A stretch of DNA of 64,000 bases, taken from NCBI RefSeq assembly GCF_024399315.1, contig NZ_CP075170.1, forward strand, positions 1,550,001 through 1,614,000, written 5' to 3'. Source of the DNA: Chryseobacterium sp. MA9. Lineage in GTDB: Bacteria; Bacteroidota; Bacteroidia; Flavobacteriales; Weeksellaceae. The notes under the pieces were generated by a model. The model did no database searches, was not told the origin of the DNA, and worked only from the letters and a program-made list of their open reading frames with translations. Position numbers and translations under genes: made by a program. The first letter of the stretch is position 1. Each line of letters starts with the position of its first letter. Of the stretch, positions 18,532 through 28,000 are shown in pieces.

Positions 18532-19176
18532 CTATTTCAAACTCACATTCCTCATCTGTCTCATAATCCAATTATGTTTCTTTCTTAAATAGGGAGATGG
18601 ATTTTTAGGATCATATTTTTTTGGATTAGGCAATACAGCGGCAATCCAGGCTGCATCAGAAGCACTTAGATCTTTGGATGATTTTCCAAAATAATATTGT
18701 GCAGCAGCTTCCACCCCAAATACGCCACGCCCCATTTCAATGGAATTCAGGTATCTTTCAAGGATAATATCTTTACTCCATACTTTTTCAATGATAAAAG
18801 TATAGACTGCTTCCAGTCCTTTTCTCACCCAGCTTCTACCCTGCCAAAGAAATACATTTTTTGCAGTCTGTTGGGAAATGGTACTTCCTCCTCTTATTTT
18901 TTTGCCTTTCTCATTATATTTCATAGCTTTTTCGATCGCTGTATAATCGAAACCGTCATGAGCAAAGAATTTCTGGTCTTCAGAGGCGATTACAGCTTTT
19001 TTCACATTGCTTCCCATTTCGTCATAGGAAATATAATCCCTGTGCAGTTTTCCATATTCAAAAAGGCCACCTATTTGGGTAAGAGTAATTGGCGGATTAA
19101 AAAACCTGCCCCAGATAATAAACACTACATTCAGAACCAGAATGATGAAGATAAGCTGTTTAATTTTTTTCCACAT
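18532..19176 (-). CDS. mtgA: Monofunctional peptidoglycan glycosyltransferase
   Basis: 214 aa from the start at 19176 (MWKKIKQL); the longer frame to 19209 adds 11 residues. One N-terminal membrane helix 'IFIILVLNVVFIIWG' is followed by a GT51 domain with catalytic motif 'SEDQKFFAHDGFD', the second conserved motif 'RGGSTISQQTAKN', and 'ERYLNSIEMGRGVFGVEAA'. It polymerises lipid II glycan strands at the inner membrane without a transpeptidase domain. It lies 45 bp after the binding-lipoprotein gene, perhaps in one operon. Confidence 0.95.
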   Translation of the reverse strand: MWKKIKQLIFIILVLNVVFIIWGRFFNPPITLTQIGGLFEYGKLHRDYISYDEMGSNVKKAVIASEDQKFFAHDGFDYTAIEKAMKYNEKGKKIRGGSTISQQTAKNVFLWQGRSWVRKGLEAVYTFIIEKVWSKDIILERYLNSIEMGRGVFGVEAAAQYYFGKSSKDLSASDAAWIAAVLPNPKKYDPKNPSPYLRKKHNWIMRQMRNVSLK

Positions 19177-19221
19177 AATTTTATAAAAAGGAAAGGCAAA
19201 AATAAGCAAATAGTATGAGTT

Positions 19222-20268
19222 TTACTGCAATTCTTTCATGTAAGTAAGCTGATAATCCGGTAAAAGTTCAGGATGGAAGATCTTAATATAATCTTTAAGA
19301 ATAAGATCTGCTCTTACTACACCACTTTCAAAGAAATCATTAGCTTTCAGTTTTTCTTTTCCTGCGATCGTGTATATTTTTCCATTATTGAATACATTAA
19401 GTTTTCCGTAGAAAGGATTCATTCCAAGCATTTCTTTTTTTGAAGTGTGACTTCCTGCATTCACCCAATACTGAACGCTTCCTGCTTTGGCATATACTTC
19501 TTCAAAGCTCATTGTCAGTGCTTTTTCATCTTTGTTGTCCTTTATGACATAGTTGGCATTGGCATCCGAAATATAATGAGCGACAGAGGTATTTCCTCCG
19601 GGAAGATACCATACATCTCCGTACATTTCATTAGCAAGTACCACAGGCTTTTCTTTGGCCTTTGATGCAAGCTGCTTCAGATTATTATAATTTTTTTCAA
19701 CTTCCTGGTATTTCGTTTCCGCTTCTTTTTCTTTTCCTAAAAACTCTCCGAAAAGTTTGATATAAGCTGTTTTTTCCAAAGGCTTCTGTTCCATGTATTC
19801 GTCCAGAAATATCACCTGGATGCCATTATTTTTCAAAAGCTCATAAGTATTGTCAAAACTGGCAATATGATTGGTAAAAATAGCATCGGGTTTCATGGAA
19901 ATGATCTTTTCCACATCGTATTTTTGTTCGCTTCCTACATTCTGAATTTTTCCTTCTTTCAGTAGATTCTGGATTTTATCTGAATAAATATACTCCGGGC
20001 TGGAAACTCCTATGATTAAATTTTCTGCTCCAAGCTCTGAAATATACCCTGCCATACTTGCATTCAACAGGATTATTTTCTTGAATGGAGTTTGATTTTG
20101 TTTAAAATTATAAGTGAAATTCCCCGATTTCAGCTCCAAAGTACCATCATGCTCCTTAAACTGGGTACGGGCGGAGATATTTGTCCAGTCTGAGGACGAA
20201 ATTTTTGATTCTCTTTTACAAGCTGTTAGCGCAAAAACCGTAAATAAAAGTAAAATTCTTTGTTTCAT
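19222..20268 (-). CDS. ABC substrate-binding lipoprotein (iron-chelate/cobalamin type)
   Basis: 348 aa. Signal and lipobox 'LLLFTVFALTAC'. The remainder is a type-III periplasmic-binding protein (PF01497, BtuF/FepB-like): 'GYISELGAENLIIGVSSPEY', 'IISMKPDAIFTNHIASFD' and 'FVLANEMYGDVWYLPGGN'-type lobes joined by a long helix. It should present a metal chelate, haem or corrinoid to an ABC importer, but no permease or ATPase gene is adjacent. It is the first gene of a leftward set with mtgA; its start lies 60 bp from the tRNA-Arg gene. Confidence 0.88.
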   Translation of the reverse strand: MKQRILLLFTVFALTACKRESKISSSDWTNISARTQFKEHDGTLELKSGNFTYNFKQNQTPFKKIILLNASMAGYISELGAENLIIGVSSPEYIYSDKIQNLLKEGKIQNVGSEQKYDVEKIISMKPDAIFTNHIASFDNTYELLKNNGIQVIFLDEYMEQKPLEKTAYIKLFGEFLGKEKEAETKYQEVEKNYNNLKQLASKAKEKPVVLANEMYGDVWYLPGGNTSVAHYISDANANYVIKDNKDEKALTMSFEEVYAKAGSVQYWVNAGSHTSKKEMLGMNPFYGKLNVFNNGKIYTIAGKEKLKANDFFESGVVRADLILKDYIKIFHPELLPDYQLTYMKELQ

Positions 20269-20328
20269 TTTTCAAAGAACGGAAAAAAGTGCTATATTTG
20301 CAAACCCTTAAACAACAAGGTAACACAA

Positions 20329-20405
20329 GGCCTCGTGGCGCAACTGAATAGCGCATCTGATTACGGCTCAGAAGGTTACAGGTTTGAATCCTGTCGAGGT
20401 CACCA
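20329..20405 (+). tRNA. tRNA-Arg (ACG)
   Basis: A 77-nt cloverleaf with acceptor GGCCTCG / CGAGGTC (one G·T pair), anticodon stem TCTGA/TCAGA and loop TTACGGC giving anticodon ACG at 20363–20365. The T-arm is 'ACAGGTTTGAATCCTGT', and the CCA is encoded at 20403–20405. Confidence 0.96.
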
Positions 20406-20416
20406 ACAGCCAAATA

Positions 20417-20450
20417 GCGCCAACTAAATACAGTTGGCGCCTTTTATTTT
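20417..20450 (+). terminator. Terminator of tRNA-Arg
   Basis: Perfect 9-bp stem GCGCCAACT (20417–20425) / AGTTGGCGC (20432–20440) followed by CTTTTATTTT, 12 bp past the tRNA. Confidence 0.93.
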
Positions 20451-20624
20451 GCTTTTAGAACACCAAACAGTAGCTTATTTGAGCGTTTGAAATCTGACAT
20501 TAAAACATCATCGTTATAAATTCATTTTCATTAGGTTCAGTTCAAAATCTACTAAAAAAATGCAGAAATACCTTAATAAATACTCTGGGAATGTATTAAC
20601 AAACCCAGACTACATCTTTCCTCT

Positions 20625-21089
20625 TTATAAAATCACATCAAAAATAATACTATTATCATCAAAACTTCTCTCAAAATTATTAAATACATCAATTTCTCCC
20701 GATGAAATTTTTTCATAGTTTAATTCAAAATCGTCATTGATATAGTTTCGGGTTTTAATTAATTCATACCATTTTTGAGGTAAAACAAAATTATCATAAT
20801 AGATATATTCCTGGAGTAAATTAGTAAAAACAAAATCTCCATCTGTAAAATACGTTAAAGAAAATATCGGCTCAAGAGTATAAGCATTTAGCCGCCTGTA
20901 AGAAGTGGAAACAATTTCCGGACAATTCTCTAAATAATTACACAATTTCTTCCTAATTTCTGATGGATAGATTCCATTTCGTTGAAAGTCTCTTATTGAT
21001 GGAAATTCTTTATTATCCTTACCATTAAAGTGAATAACCTCTTCTTTAAAAAAGGAAATTCCTCTATAATTCCATGATATGTAATTCAT
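20625..21089 (-). CDS. Hypothetical protein, probable orphan immunity protein
   Basis: 154 aa, acidic, cytosolic, AT-rich, with many aromatic residues ('SLTYFTDGDFVFTNLLQEYI'). I recognise no family. It starts 25 bp after a frame that ends like the C-terminus of a polymorphic toxin (21115–21224), the layout of toxin–immunity pairs, so immunity function is inferred from context. The toxin gene is cut off at 21225 by repeat DNA, leaving this gene without its partner and perhaps without a promoter. Confidence 0.55.
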   Translation of the reverse strand: MNYISWNYRGISFFKEEVIHFNGKDNKEFPSIRDFQRNGIYPSEIRKKLCNYLENCPEIVSTSYRRLNAYTLEPIFSLTYFTDGDFVFTNLLQEYIYYDNFVLPQKWYELIKTRNYINDDFELNYEKISSGEIDVFNNFERSFDDNSIIFDVIL

Positions 21090-21114
21090 GTTGTACTTTA
21101 AATTTAATATAAAA

Positions 21115-21224
21115 TTATTTTTTAGGAGTAAATTTAATTATTTTACCTGGTTGACTTAATACGGGAAGTCCTTGAGCATTTGCTGGATAAACTCCTAAAC
21201 GCCCACTGGGCCACGCAAATAATG
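21115..21224 (-). pseudogene. C-terminal remnant of a secreted toxin-like protein
   Basis: Read leftward the frame gives LFAWPSGRLGVYPANAQ, then GLPVLSQPGKIIKFTPKK and a stop at 21115. The Gly/Pro-rich, basic ending resembles tails of Rhs/polymorphic-toxin C-terminal domains (resemblance only). Coding sense fails just right of 21224, where the inverted-repeat-bounded element begins and an in-frame stop appears. It probably is a toxin gene truncated by insertion of that element. Confidence 0.45.
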
Positions 21225-21380
21225 TTGGTAATGATATACTTAAATGTACCAAAGTGGAATTTTATATAAAAATCAATTTTACTACTTATTTACTAATGAA
21301 CTGTATTATAAAATAAACAATATTTTAGTTTTGTGTTTCAGTATATTCAGGTATATAATTGCATTAATCTAATAGAAACA

Positions 21381-21525
21381 CTTGACAAAATGACTCTTTA
21401 TCACTCCTTCTCAATTTGACCCAAATGAACCAAATCATCTATAAAAATGTTTGAAGATACGCTCGTATTGATAGCACAAACAACCAAATGGCGCTACTTG
21501 TCTTAAAGTAGCGCCATTTTTATAT
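21381..21525 (+). ncRNA. Candidate small RNA with strong terminator (copy A)
   Basis: An ~85-nt stretch (21382–21466) recurs at 48829–48909, including the block CAAATCATCTATAAAA and the shared GAAGATACGCTCGT. It is followed by a perfect 14-bp terminator stem (21486–21499 / 21506–21519) and a T-run. No + strand CDS feeds this terminator, and tRNA-Arg upstream has its own. CAAAT can pair with GTTTG here and with ATTTG in copy B, a compensating difference. Promoter and start are not defined. Confidence 0.45.
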
Positions 21526-21671
21526 AACTTTGTCTATAAATTAAATTAAGGCAATACTCTACTTTAGGGTACCCATATTAAATCTATTTTTAAAAATTCA
21601 TTGGGCATAGCCTTAGCCTGAACATTGACTCCATATCATTTCCTTACATTACATAATAAATATGTTAGGCA

Positions 21672-23354
21672 CTATACAGAAACTTTCAGTTGTTCAACAA
21701 AATATGATGGTGTAAAGCCTGTCTGTTGTTTAAAAGCATTCACGAAAACCCTTGGCGTAACATACCCGCATTCTTCTGCAAGATAGGCAATCTTGTACTC
21801 TCTATATATTGGATTCTCGTAAAGCTTCTTAACGATATAATTGATCCGAAGTTCATTAATATAGCTCGTGAAGTTATGATTTCTCTGTACTTTAATGACC
21901 TCCGAAAGGTATTTTGTATTGGTAGCAAGATTATTGGCCATCCAGGTAAGACTCAGATCTTTCCGAAGATATTTTTCTGAATTTTCAAACTTTTCAAGCT
22001 TAAAAAGTAATGCTTTTAGTGTTTCATCGGTAATGGTTACAGAGGTTTTTATTTTACTATTTTTCTCAGATATAGGTTGTTCTATTGTACCATCTTCATT
22101 TTTAAAATGTATTTTAGCGATCAGATCTTCATATTTTTTATGGATAATCTTATCACTTCTTCTTCGATAGACCAACATAACTCCGGTTATAAGAAGAAGA
22201 GTAACAAAGGAAATAATGGCCATTGTTTTTATCTTTTTATCTCCACTGACTTTAGTTTCCGAGATCATTTTTTTTACAGGCGCCTCCACTGCTTCTTTTT
22301 CCACAGAATTAATACTATCATTCAATTTTGAAAAAAGATCAAGATATTTTTGAGACGTTGAGTTTTCTCCAATTGCAAGATAAGATTTTGCCAATACCAT
22401 ATACCCTACTCTTCGATTGTAAGGCATACTGTTCGACTTTTCCATAGCCAGCATATTCTCGCCGTATTCTATTGCTTTCTTATAATTTTTTTTCTCCTGA
22501 TGAAACTCCTGAAGAGCCTGATACAAATCTATTTTTGTATCAAGATCTATTTTTCCTTTAACCAAACCCATTTGCTTTAGGGCTTCCATAAAATAGAACT
22601 CAGACTGATCTATATTCCGTCCTTTATTTCTTGAATCTCTGTAATGAATACCTAGATTCATATTTACAGATATCAACATATCAGTTTTTTGATCTAAAGG
22701 AATATCTTTACTTTTATCATCTATTTTCAAGATTTCTTCCCTACTTTTTTCCAAAGAATATAAGACCTTTTGATCTGAGCGTCCCTGATAATACGGAGCC
22801 ATATTATAATAAACCAACGATGCCTGATAATGTCTTTCATCGCTTTCAGAAATCATGTTTGCATATCTCAGAGCGGTTTCATATTCCTTTATGCTTTCGT
22901 CATACAAACCCAGATTTTCATGCAATATGGCTCTCTTATTATATACAGTTGACAATGCTTTATAATCTTTCTGGTTAAGTGCCAAATATCTGGCTCTGTT
23001 TGATATTTCCAAAGCTTTTTTATAGTCATACCCATCAGAATAGATCAGCATTATGTTTTTTGTGACATTCAATTCTCCTTTTTCACATCCAGCAGCCCTA
23101 GCGAGGTCATTCGCCTTTTGAAACAATTCGAGAGCTTCTTTATTTTTCCCGTTCTTATTTAGAGAGGTTGCCTGGTCTATTATTTGCTCTATATTTTTAT
23201 TTCCTGGACATAATATTTTTTTTCCATTGGCCATAGAAAGTGAAAAGAAAAGCAACAAAAAAGCCACCAAATACAATCTTTGAATATATCTGAAACTCTC
23301 TTTTTTTCTCGTAAAGATAAACCGAGAAGTTCCCAAAAATGATTTTCTAGCCAT
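21672..23354 (-). CDS. TPR–transmembrane–AraC regulator
   Basis: 560 aa. An N-terminal hydrophobic segment ('LYLVAFLLLFFSLSMANG', ~28–45) is followed by tetratricopeptide-type helices (~50–350), a transmembrane helix near 375–395 ('TMAIISFVTLLLITGVMLVY') and a C-terminal AraC/XylS HTH (~450–560: 'WMANNLATNTKYLSEVIKVQ' and 'ECGYVTPRVFVNAFKQQTGF'). The TPR part should be periplasmic and the HTH cytoplasmic, a one-protein membrane sensor-regulator. These are numerous in Chryseobacterium-type genomes. A second copy is at 32494–34074 and a broken one directly upstream. Confidence 0.85.
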   Translation of the reverse strand: MARKSFLGTSRFIFTRKKESFRYIQRLYLVAFLLLFFSLSMANGKKILCPGNKNIEQIIDQATSLNKNGKNKEALELFQKANDLARAAGCEKGELNVTKNIMLIYSDGYDYKKALEISNRARYLALNQKDYKALSTVYNKRAILHENLGLYDESIKEYETALRYANMISESDERHYQASLVYYNMAPYYQGRSDQKVLYSLEKSREEILKIDDKSKDIPLDQKTDMLISVNMNLGIHYRDSRNKGRNIDQSEFYFMEALKQMGLVKGKIDLDTKIDLYQALQEFHQEKKNYKKAIEYGENMLAMEKSNSMPYNRRVGYMVLAKSYLAIGENSTSQKYLDLFSKLNDSINSVEKEAVEAPVKKMISETKVSGDKKIKTMAIISFVTLLLITGVMLVYRRRSDKIIHKKYEDLIAKIHFKNEDGTIEQPISEKNSKIKTSVTITDETLKALLFKLEKFENSEKYLRKDLSLTWMANNLATNTKYLSEVIKVQRNHNFTSYINELRINYIVKKLYENPIYREYKIAYLAEECGYVTPRVFVNAFKQQTGFTPSYFVEQLKVSV

Positions 23355-23389
23355 AAGAAAAGATTACAATTTATACTGAATTTCCATTT

Positions 23390-23896
23390 TTAAGAGTGTA
23401 TTGATTGCTGCGCAGAGACTTTCAATTGTTCAACAAAATAGGATGGTTTGAAACCCATTTCTTTCTTGAAAGCATTCACAAAAACACGAATCCAGCATAT
23501 TCGTATTCTCCAGCTTCATTCAGTCCTACATATCCTAAAGCTAAAGCTTTGGAACGGTAAAGATTAGCCATGGTTCTGCATGCTACAGGCCCAGCATCAA
23601 TTTTTTCAAGCTATGTAGCAAGCTTGATAACTTCTTTATTTTAATTCTGCTTTTCATATATTTCTATGATACGGCGTCCACTTTTTAGAATACCCCATCG
23701 GTATCCAATCTTTTCAGATTCAGATTTCAAACTGAATAAAACTTTTTCTTTTTTACGCATCGGAGACATTGGTATTAAATCTTAGTTCCTCTAACTGGGC
23801 ATCAATGTATTCTTTATTTAGAATCCTCTTGGCTTGCCCGTTGAGACTAAAGCTTATTAGCAAACAAAGTAGAAATGAAAGTAGAAACTTTGTCAT
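23390..23896 (-). pseudogene. Broken TPR–AraC regulator paralogue
   Basis: It starts at 23896 with signal peptide 'KFLLSFLLCLLISFSLNGQ', stops in frame after NTNVSDA (23753), continues in another frame with TPR-like text ('KSESEKIGYRWGILKSGRR', then 'TMANLYRSKALALGYVG') interrupted by stops, and jumps to the AraC C-terminus 'RVFVNAFKKEMGFKPSYFVE' ending at 23390. The middle ~300 residues of the family are missing. It lies upstream of the intact regulator in the same direction, so tandem duplication followed by decay is likely. Confidence 0.85.
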
Positions 23897-24157
23897 AGAC
23901 AATGTAATTTTTGCAATTATAACTTCTGCAAATTTAATCATATATACTTCTCAAAAACACAAATACCTACTTGAGATTATTTTAAATCCGCACAAATTCC
24001 TAAATATACATAAAACACTGATTTAAAATATTGAATATTTGTAAAATCGATAAAAAGTATATGAAACTTTCTGAATTATTCCTATGTGAGAGGAACTGCG
24101 GCAAGCACATATAATTTAGCTGCACAATTGGTACATTTAAGTATTATCAACTTCATT

Positions 24158-24484
24158 TTATATAAACATTTTTTTCCATTTGGTCATTGTATTTTTACTT
24201 AGCCCAAAATGTTCCGCTACCTGAAAGTTTTTCATTTTATTGCTTTTTTGATAATCCAGTATTCTTAAAATATCTGATTTGCTATAGGAACGAAGTTTTT
24301 GATTCATTTTATTGACTTCATAGTCTTTAGTTCCAAAAATTCTTTTATTAAGTTCCAATATATCTATAGCCGAGAGGCTTTTTTTTGTTAAAAATTTTTC
24401 ACACTCCTCTTTTTTATGAGGGAACTTTTGATGAATAATGTCAGAATAGATTTTTATATAATCAGGCTGGTTTTTCTTTTTCAT
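24158..24484 (-). CDS. Small helix-turn-helix protein
   Basis: 108 aa, lysine-rich. The C-terminal part ('DILRILDYQKSNKMKNFQVA', then EHFGLSKNTMTKWKK) is a helix-turn-helix resembling IS-type transposase OrfA or Trp-repressor-like domains. No catalytic transposase partner is nearby, so a DNA-binding regulator is more likely than an IS gene. It lies 11 bp after a second small HTH gene of the same design; the two look paralogous or cooperating and follow the large surface-protein gene on the same strand. Confidence 0.6.
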   Translation of the reverse strand: MKKKNQPDYIKIYSDIIHQKFPHKKEECEKFLTKKSLSAIDILELNKRIFGTKDYEVNKMNQKLRSYSKSDILRILDYQKSNKMKNFQVAEHFGLSKNTMTKWKKMFI

Positions 24485-24495
24485 ATCTATTTATT

Positions 24496-24924
24496 TTACA
24501 AATTTTTATCATATTTGGATTTCCATCGGCATAAAGTAGTATAGGGAATTCCATATTCATCAGTAACCTGACGTTTCGTCTTTTTCCCTGTATTAATTAA
24601 TTCAAGAATAAAATCTATAATCTCTTGGGTGTAAATATTCTTCCTGAACTGAGGAAGATTGGAGGTTTTATTATTCTTATATAAATTGGCAGCAGGAGAA
24701 TAAAGTATAAGATGCTGAGTATACAATCTGAAAAAATCATACTCAAGTAACTTGCTCCATCTCAGTAAAATATCTGTTGATAGACATTCCTGTAAGTACA
24801 TTTCATTTATTTCAGCTTTTGTAGATTTCATGAATTTACAGATACGGGACAAGTCAGTTTTATTTTCCTGAACCCGAAGATGTATAAACTCTCCTATATG
24901 GATATTTTTAAAATTTGACCTCAT
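24496..24924 (-). CDS. Small helix-turn-helix protein
   Basis: 142 aa from ATG at 24924 (MRSNFKNIHIGEFIHLRVQE). The frame is open to 25014, but the extra 30 residues are hydrophobic and unlike the family. The N-terminal helical part ('LSTDILLRWSKLLEYDFFRL') resembles a DNA-binding or dimerisation domain. The C-terminus ('TGKKTKRQVTDEYGIPYTTL', CRWKSKY) is an HTH of the transposase OrfA/homeodomain-like type. The pairing with 24158–24484 downstream of a surface-protein gene suggests a regulatory module (inference). Confidence 0.6.
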   Translation of the reverse strand: MRSNFKNIHIGEFIHLRVQENKTDLSRICKFMKSTKAEINEMYLQECLSTDILLRWSKLLEYDFFRLYTQHLILYSPAANLYKNNKTSNLPQFRKNIYTQEIIDFILELINTGKKTKRQVTDEYGIPYTTLCRWKSKYDKNL

Positions 24925-25063
24925 TAGTAAAATTATTTTTAAAAGAAGAGAGAACCATAATGTATTCACTCTTAGGTTTTTAATTGACAGGCTCAGTTTC
25001 ATTATTTGAAACAAGCAACAAAACTGAGCTTCCTATCAATTAAATTATGAAAACTTATATTTT

Positions 25064-28000
25064 TTAATCAGGACAGGTTTGTGTAGAAATACAATGCCAA
25101 GCCATGGATGAATCACCTTCTTTAAGGGTATACATCTTCATACATTTATTGATTGTATCATATACCATCATTCCTTCCACAAAATTAGCTGGTGGAATAC
25201 CAATCGGATTTCCTGAAGCATCGAATACTACTTTGTTTGGTACAAAACCTTTGGTTTTAGCTTCTAATGCAATCCAGCCTCCTTTTCTTACCATTGGCCA
25301 GTTATCAGCATTTGTCCCTGCTCTGCCAAGCGCTGTAATTCCGACCTTAGTATCTAGGATGGTACCCGTCATAATGCCAGGTTTGTAACAGAATGGTGGA
25401 ATACAAGCTGAAACAGACGCATTTTGAGAACTTCCTATCGCTTGCCCTGTATTGGCAATGGCTGGAATTCCGCTTGTATTTACAGTATTACCAAGGTTTT
25501 GGATAATCGGACCAGCTGTACCGGTATAACCGCTTCCTGTATTACCACCAGGCATCGAAGAATCTACTAAATTAGCTGCCGTAAATCCTCCTGTTCCTTC
25601 TATAGCATCAGGACAGCCGTCTCCATCCGAATCTAAATCCAGATAATCAGGAATGCCATCACCATCAGTATCACAGGATTTATGGGCTAATAGATTATAA
25701 GCAACGGCATCATTAGTACCAAAATTATTGCTCGTAAGCGTGATAGAAGTAACAAGATTATTTCCTACACCTCTCAAAAGTATCCACTGATCATTTACAG
25801 AACCTATTGAGGAAATAGCTCCGGTTACCGGATCGTAATTCATTACTGTTGAAGGCGTGGTTGGCATGAAGGACGTTGTCACATCTTTCATCAGTAGCCC
25901 ATTTACATTTCCTCCGTTTATCTTTAAGGAATAACTGGCTGACGAAGATCCGTTTGAAAGACCATCCACATCCTGGATATAAAATACCAGTTCATTGGCA
26001 GGAACTCCAGGAGAAAAGCTATACGTTAAATTTACAGCATCATTGGTATGGGATTTTACAAATCTTTTAGTTGCTCCATTGCTGTCCGTATAAAAATGAT
26101 TAAGGTTATCATTAAAAGTAGATGCAGTCTGCAGGGAACTACCTGGAGCTGCTACAGTCAGATTAGAAATTGTATTTCCCTTCCATGCGCCGTTTTCATT
26201 ATCTGCATAATATCCTCCACAGTTTTCATTAAGATTGGATATACCATCATTATCGTTATCCAAATCGCACATGTCTGCAATTCCATCTCCATCTGAATCA
26301 GGACCATAACAAGGATTTGCTGCAAATGTAATATACTTTCCATCAGCAATATTCTGACTGTATACCCATTTTGCATTATTATTGGACATAGGATCAACTA
26401 CTGTAACATTAGTCGTAAAAGCATTATCATCAGCAACCAGCATAACTACCATACCTGATGCAGTATTTAATGTGCTGCTATTATAAGCGGTAAGGTCTGC
26501 CTCAAAGAATAAATTTCCTGCATCAACATTTTTCTCCTGCGCTAGCCAGGTTCTTGCAATCCTTTTATAAGTTTTACCCCCAATAGCAATTTCTGTAGAT
26601 GAAGTAACTGTATTCGCATCATCTCCTAAAAGAAAATACGTTTTATCATTGGCAAATCCTGAACGCGAAGCGTGTTGATTTGGATTTACAAAGTCATTGA
26701 CAGTAGCAACAGTAAGTATCGTTCCAGCATTCGCACTCTTAGATACCTTCTGTTCCAACAATTCCATATCATCACGGGATACACCAAAGATATTATTGTT
26801 GTAAGTAGTATTAATTGCTCCATCCCATACTGTATTTCCGTCGGTATCCAAATAAGGATTGGTATTAATTTGTCCCAAGGTAATACCATACTTGATGGCA
26901 AGATAAGAATCTACTCTTCTACGCTCAATGTCTGATAGACTACCAGCTCCATATACAATAGTTTCACCAATATTCCCAGTAAACCCTGCATTATCACTAC
27001 CATTTCCTGAAAAGCGAGTATCACCGAAAATATGTCCTCCAAATTGGTAGCCTACAGGAGAATAATTTGTAGCAGGCTCTATCGACTGTCCATTCAGACC
27101 CTTGCTTGTAGTTGTATTCGCATTTCTGAAATACATGATACTTGGTATGTTTGAAGCAAATCCTGGAAGTACTCCTGGATATTGTGTTCCCGCACCAAAT
27201 GGCCTTCTTTCTAAATTCATTGCATTTGGGAAAATACCAAAAGCATCCCAATTAGCAGAACCAGTAGTAATATTGTCCATCCCAACACTAAATAATCTCG
27301 GGTTTCCTCCACCAGAGCCCAAGCCTTCCTTAGTAAAGGTAAATACATCAAAATCAAGGCTGGTCAATGTACGTACAGTATTATTTCCTAAGGTCTGAGT
27401 TCCTACTGTAAAATTGATTCCTGGGTTGAAGTTAAAATAAGTGGATGCTCCTGATACATACTTTGGTAAAGCATTGGTTCCCATTTGCGCAACTGTAGTT
27501 CCGTTCCAAAGGTCAGTCCATCCGGTTACATCTGTTCCTGGACCTGTATTGATAGCATTCTTATCAGCTCTGTACCAATAGGATAAATTATTGACAACTC
27601 CTCCAGGAGCATTTCCAAAACCGGCAAAAGTAAAGAACTGTCCGTTTCCTAGTGTCACATTTGCGGCGTTATATATAACTCCATTTACCGTCACTTCCGT
27701 TGTCATGGGAGTAAAGGTATCTGTTCCGTCAAAAGCAGCATCCGGAGACTGTACCAGATACAGATTTTTTACACTTTTTGGCCACGCTACAGTTACTGTT
27801 CCTACATTGTTGGTATTCTGTACTTTCCAGATAGACTCAAAACGATAGTTGGTTGCTCCATTAGTGCCTGCCGTATAAGACAGTGGTATGCTAAGATCTT
27901 GCTTCAGACCATTGTCTCCGGTAATCAGGAATTGAAGATCATTATTTAGATCTGTGATGTTCGTTGCATTGCTATTGGCAAAACCTGTAGTAGAAATAAT

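Larger units (their letters stand above)
21225..24152. mobile_element. 2.9-kb segment bounded by 17-bp inverted repeats, carrying a regulator
   Basis: ATACTTAAATGTACCAA at 21236–21252 is the exact reverse complement of 24128–24144. The left 142 bp (21225–21366) recur with about 9 differences at 34110–34250, and the right end recurs at 34388–34421. Inside are a candidate sRNA (21381–21525), a TPR–AraC regulator gene (21672–23354) and a broken paralogue (23390–23896). No transposase is present, so any mobility would need outside help. Exact ends and target duplications could not be defined. Confidence 0.5.

Noticed and set aside
21672..23354. Two-component histidine kinase hybrid
   Set aside because: It has TPR helices, a membrane span and an AraC HTH, but no kinase or receiver domain motifs.
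24158..24924. Insertion-sequence transposase genes
   Set aside because: Only HTH-type DNA-binding parts are present; no DDE catalytic domain and no flanking IS ends at these genes.
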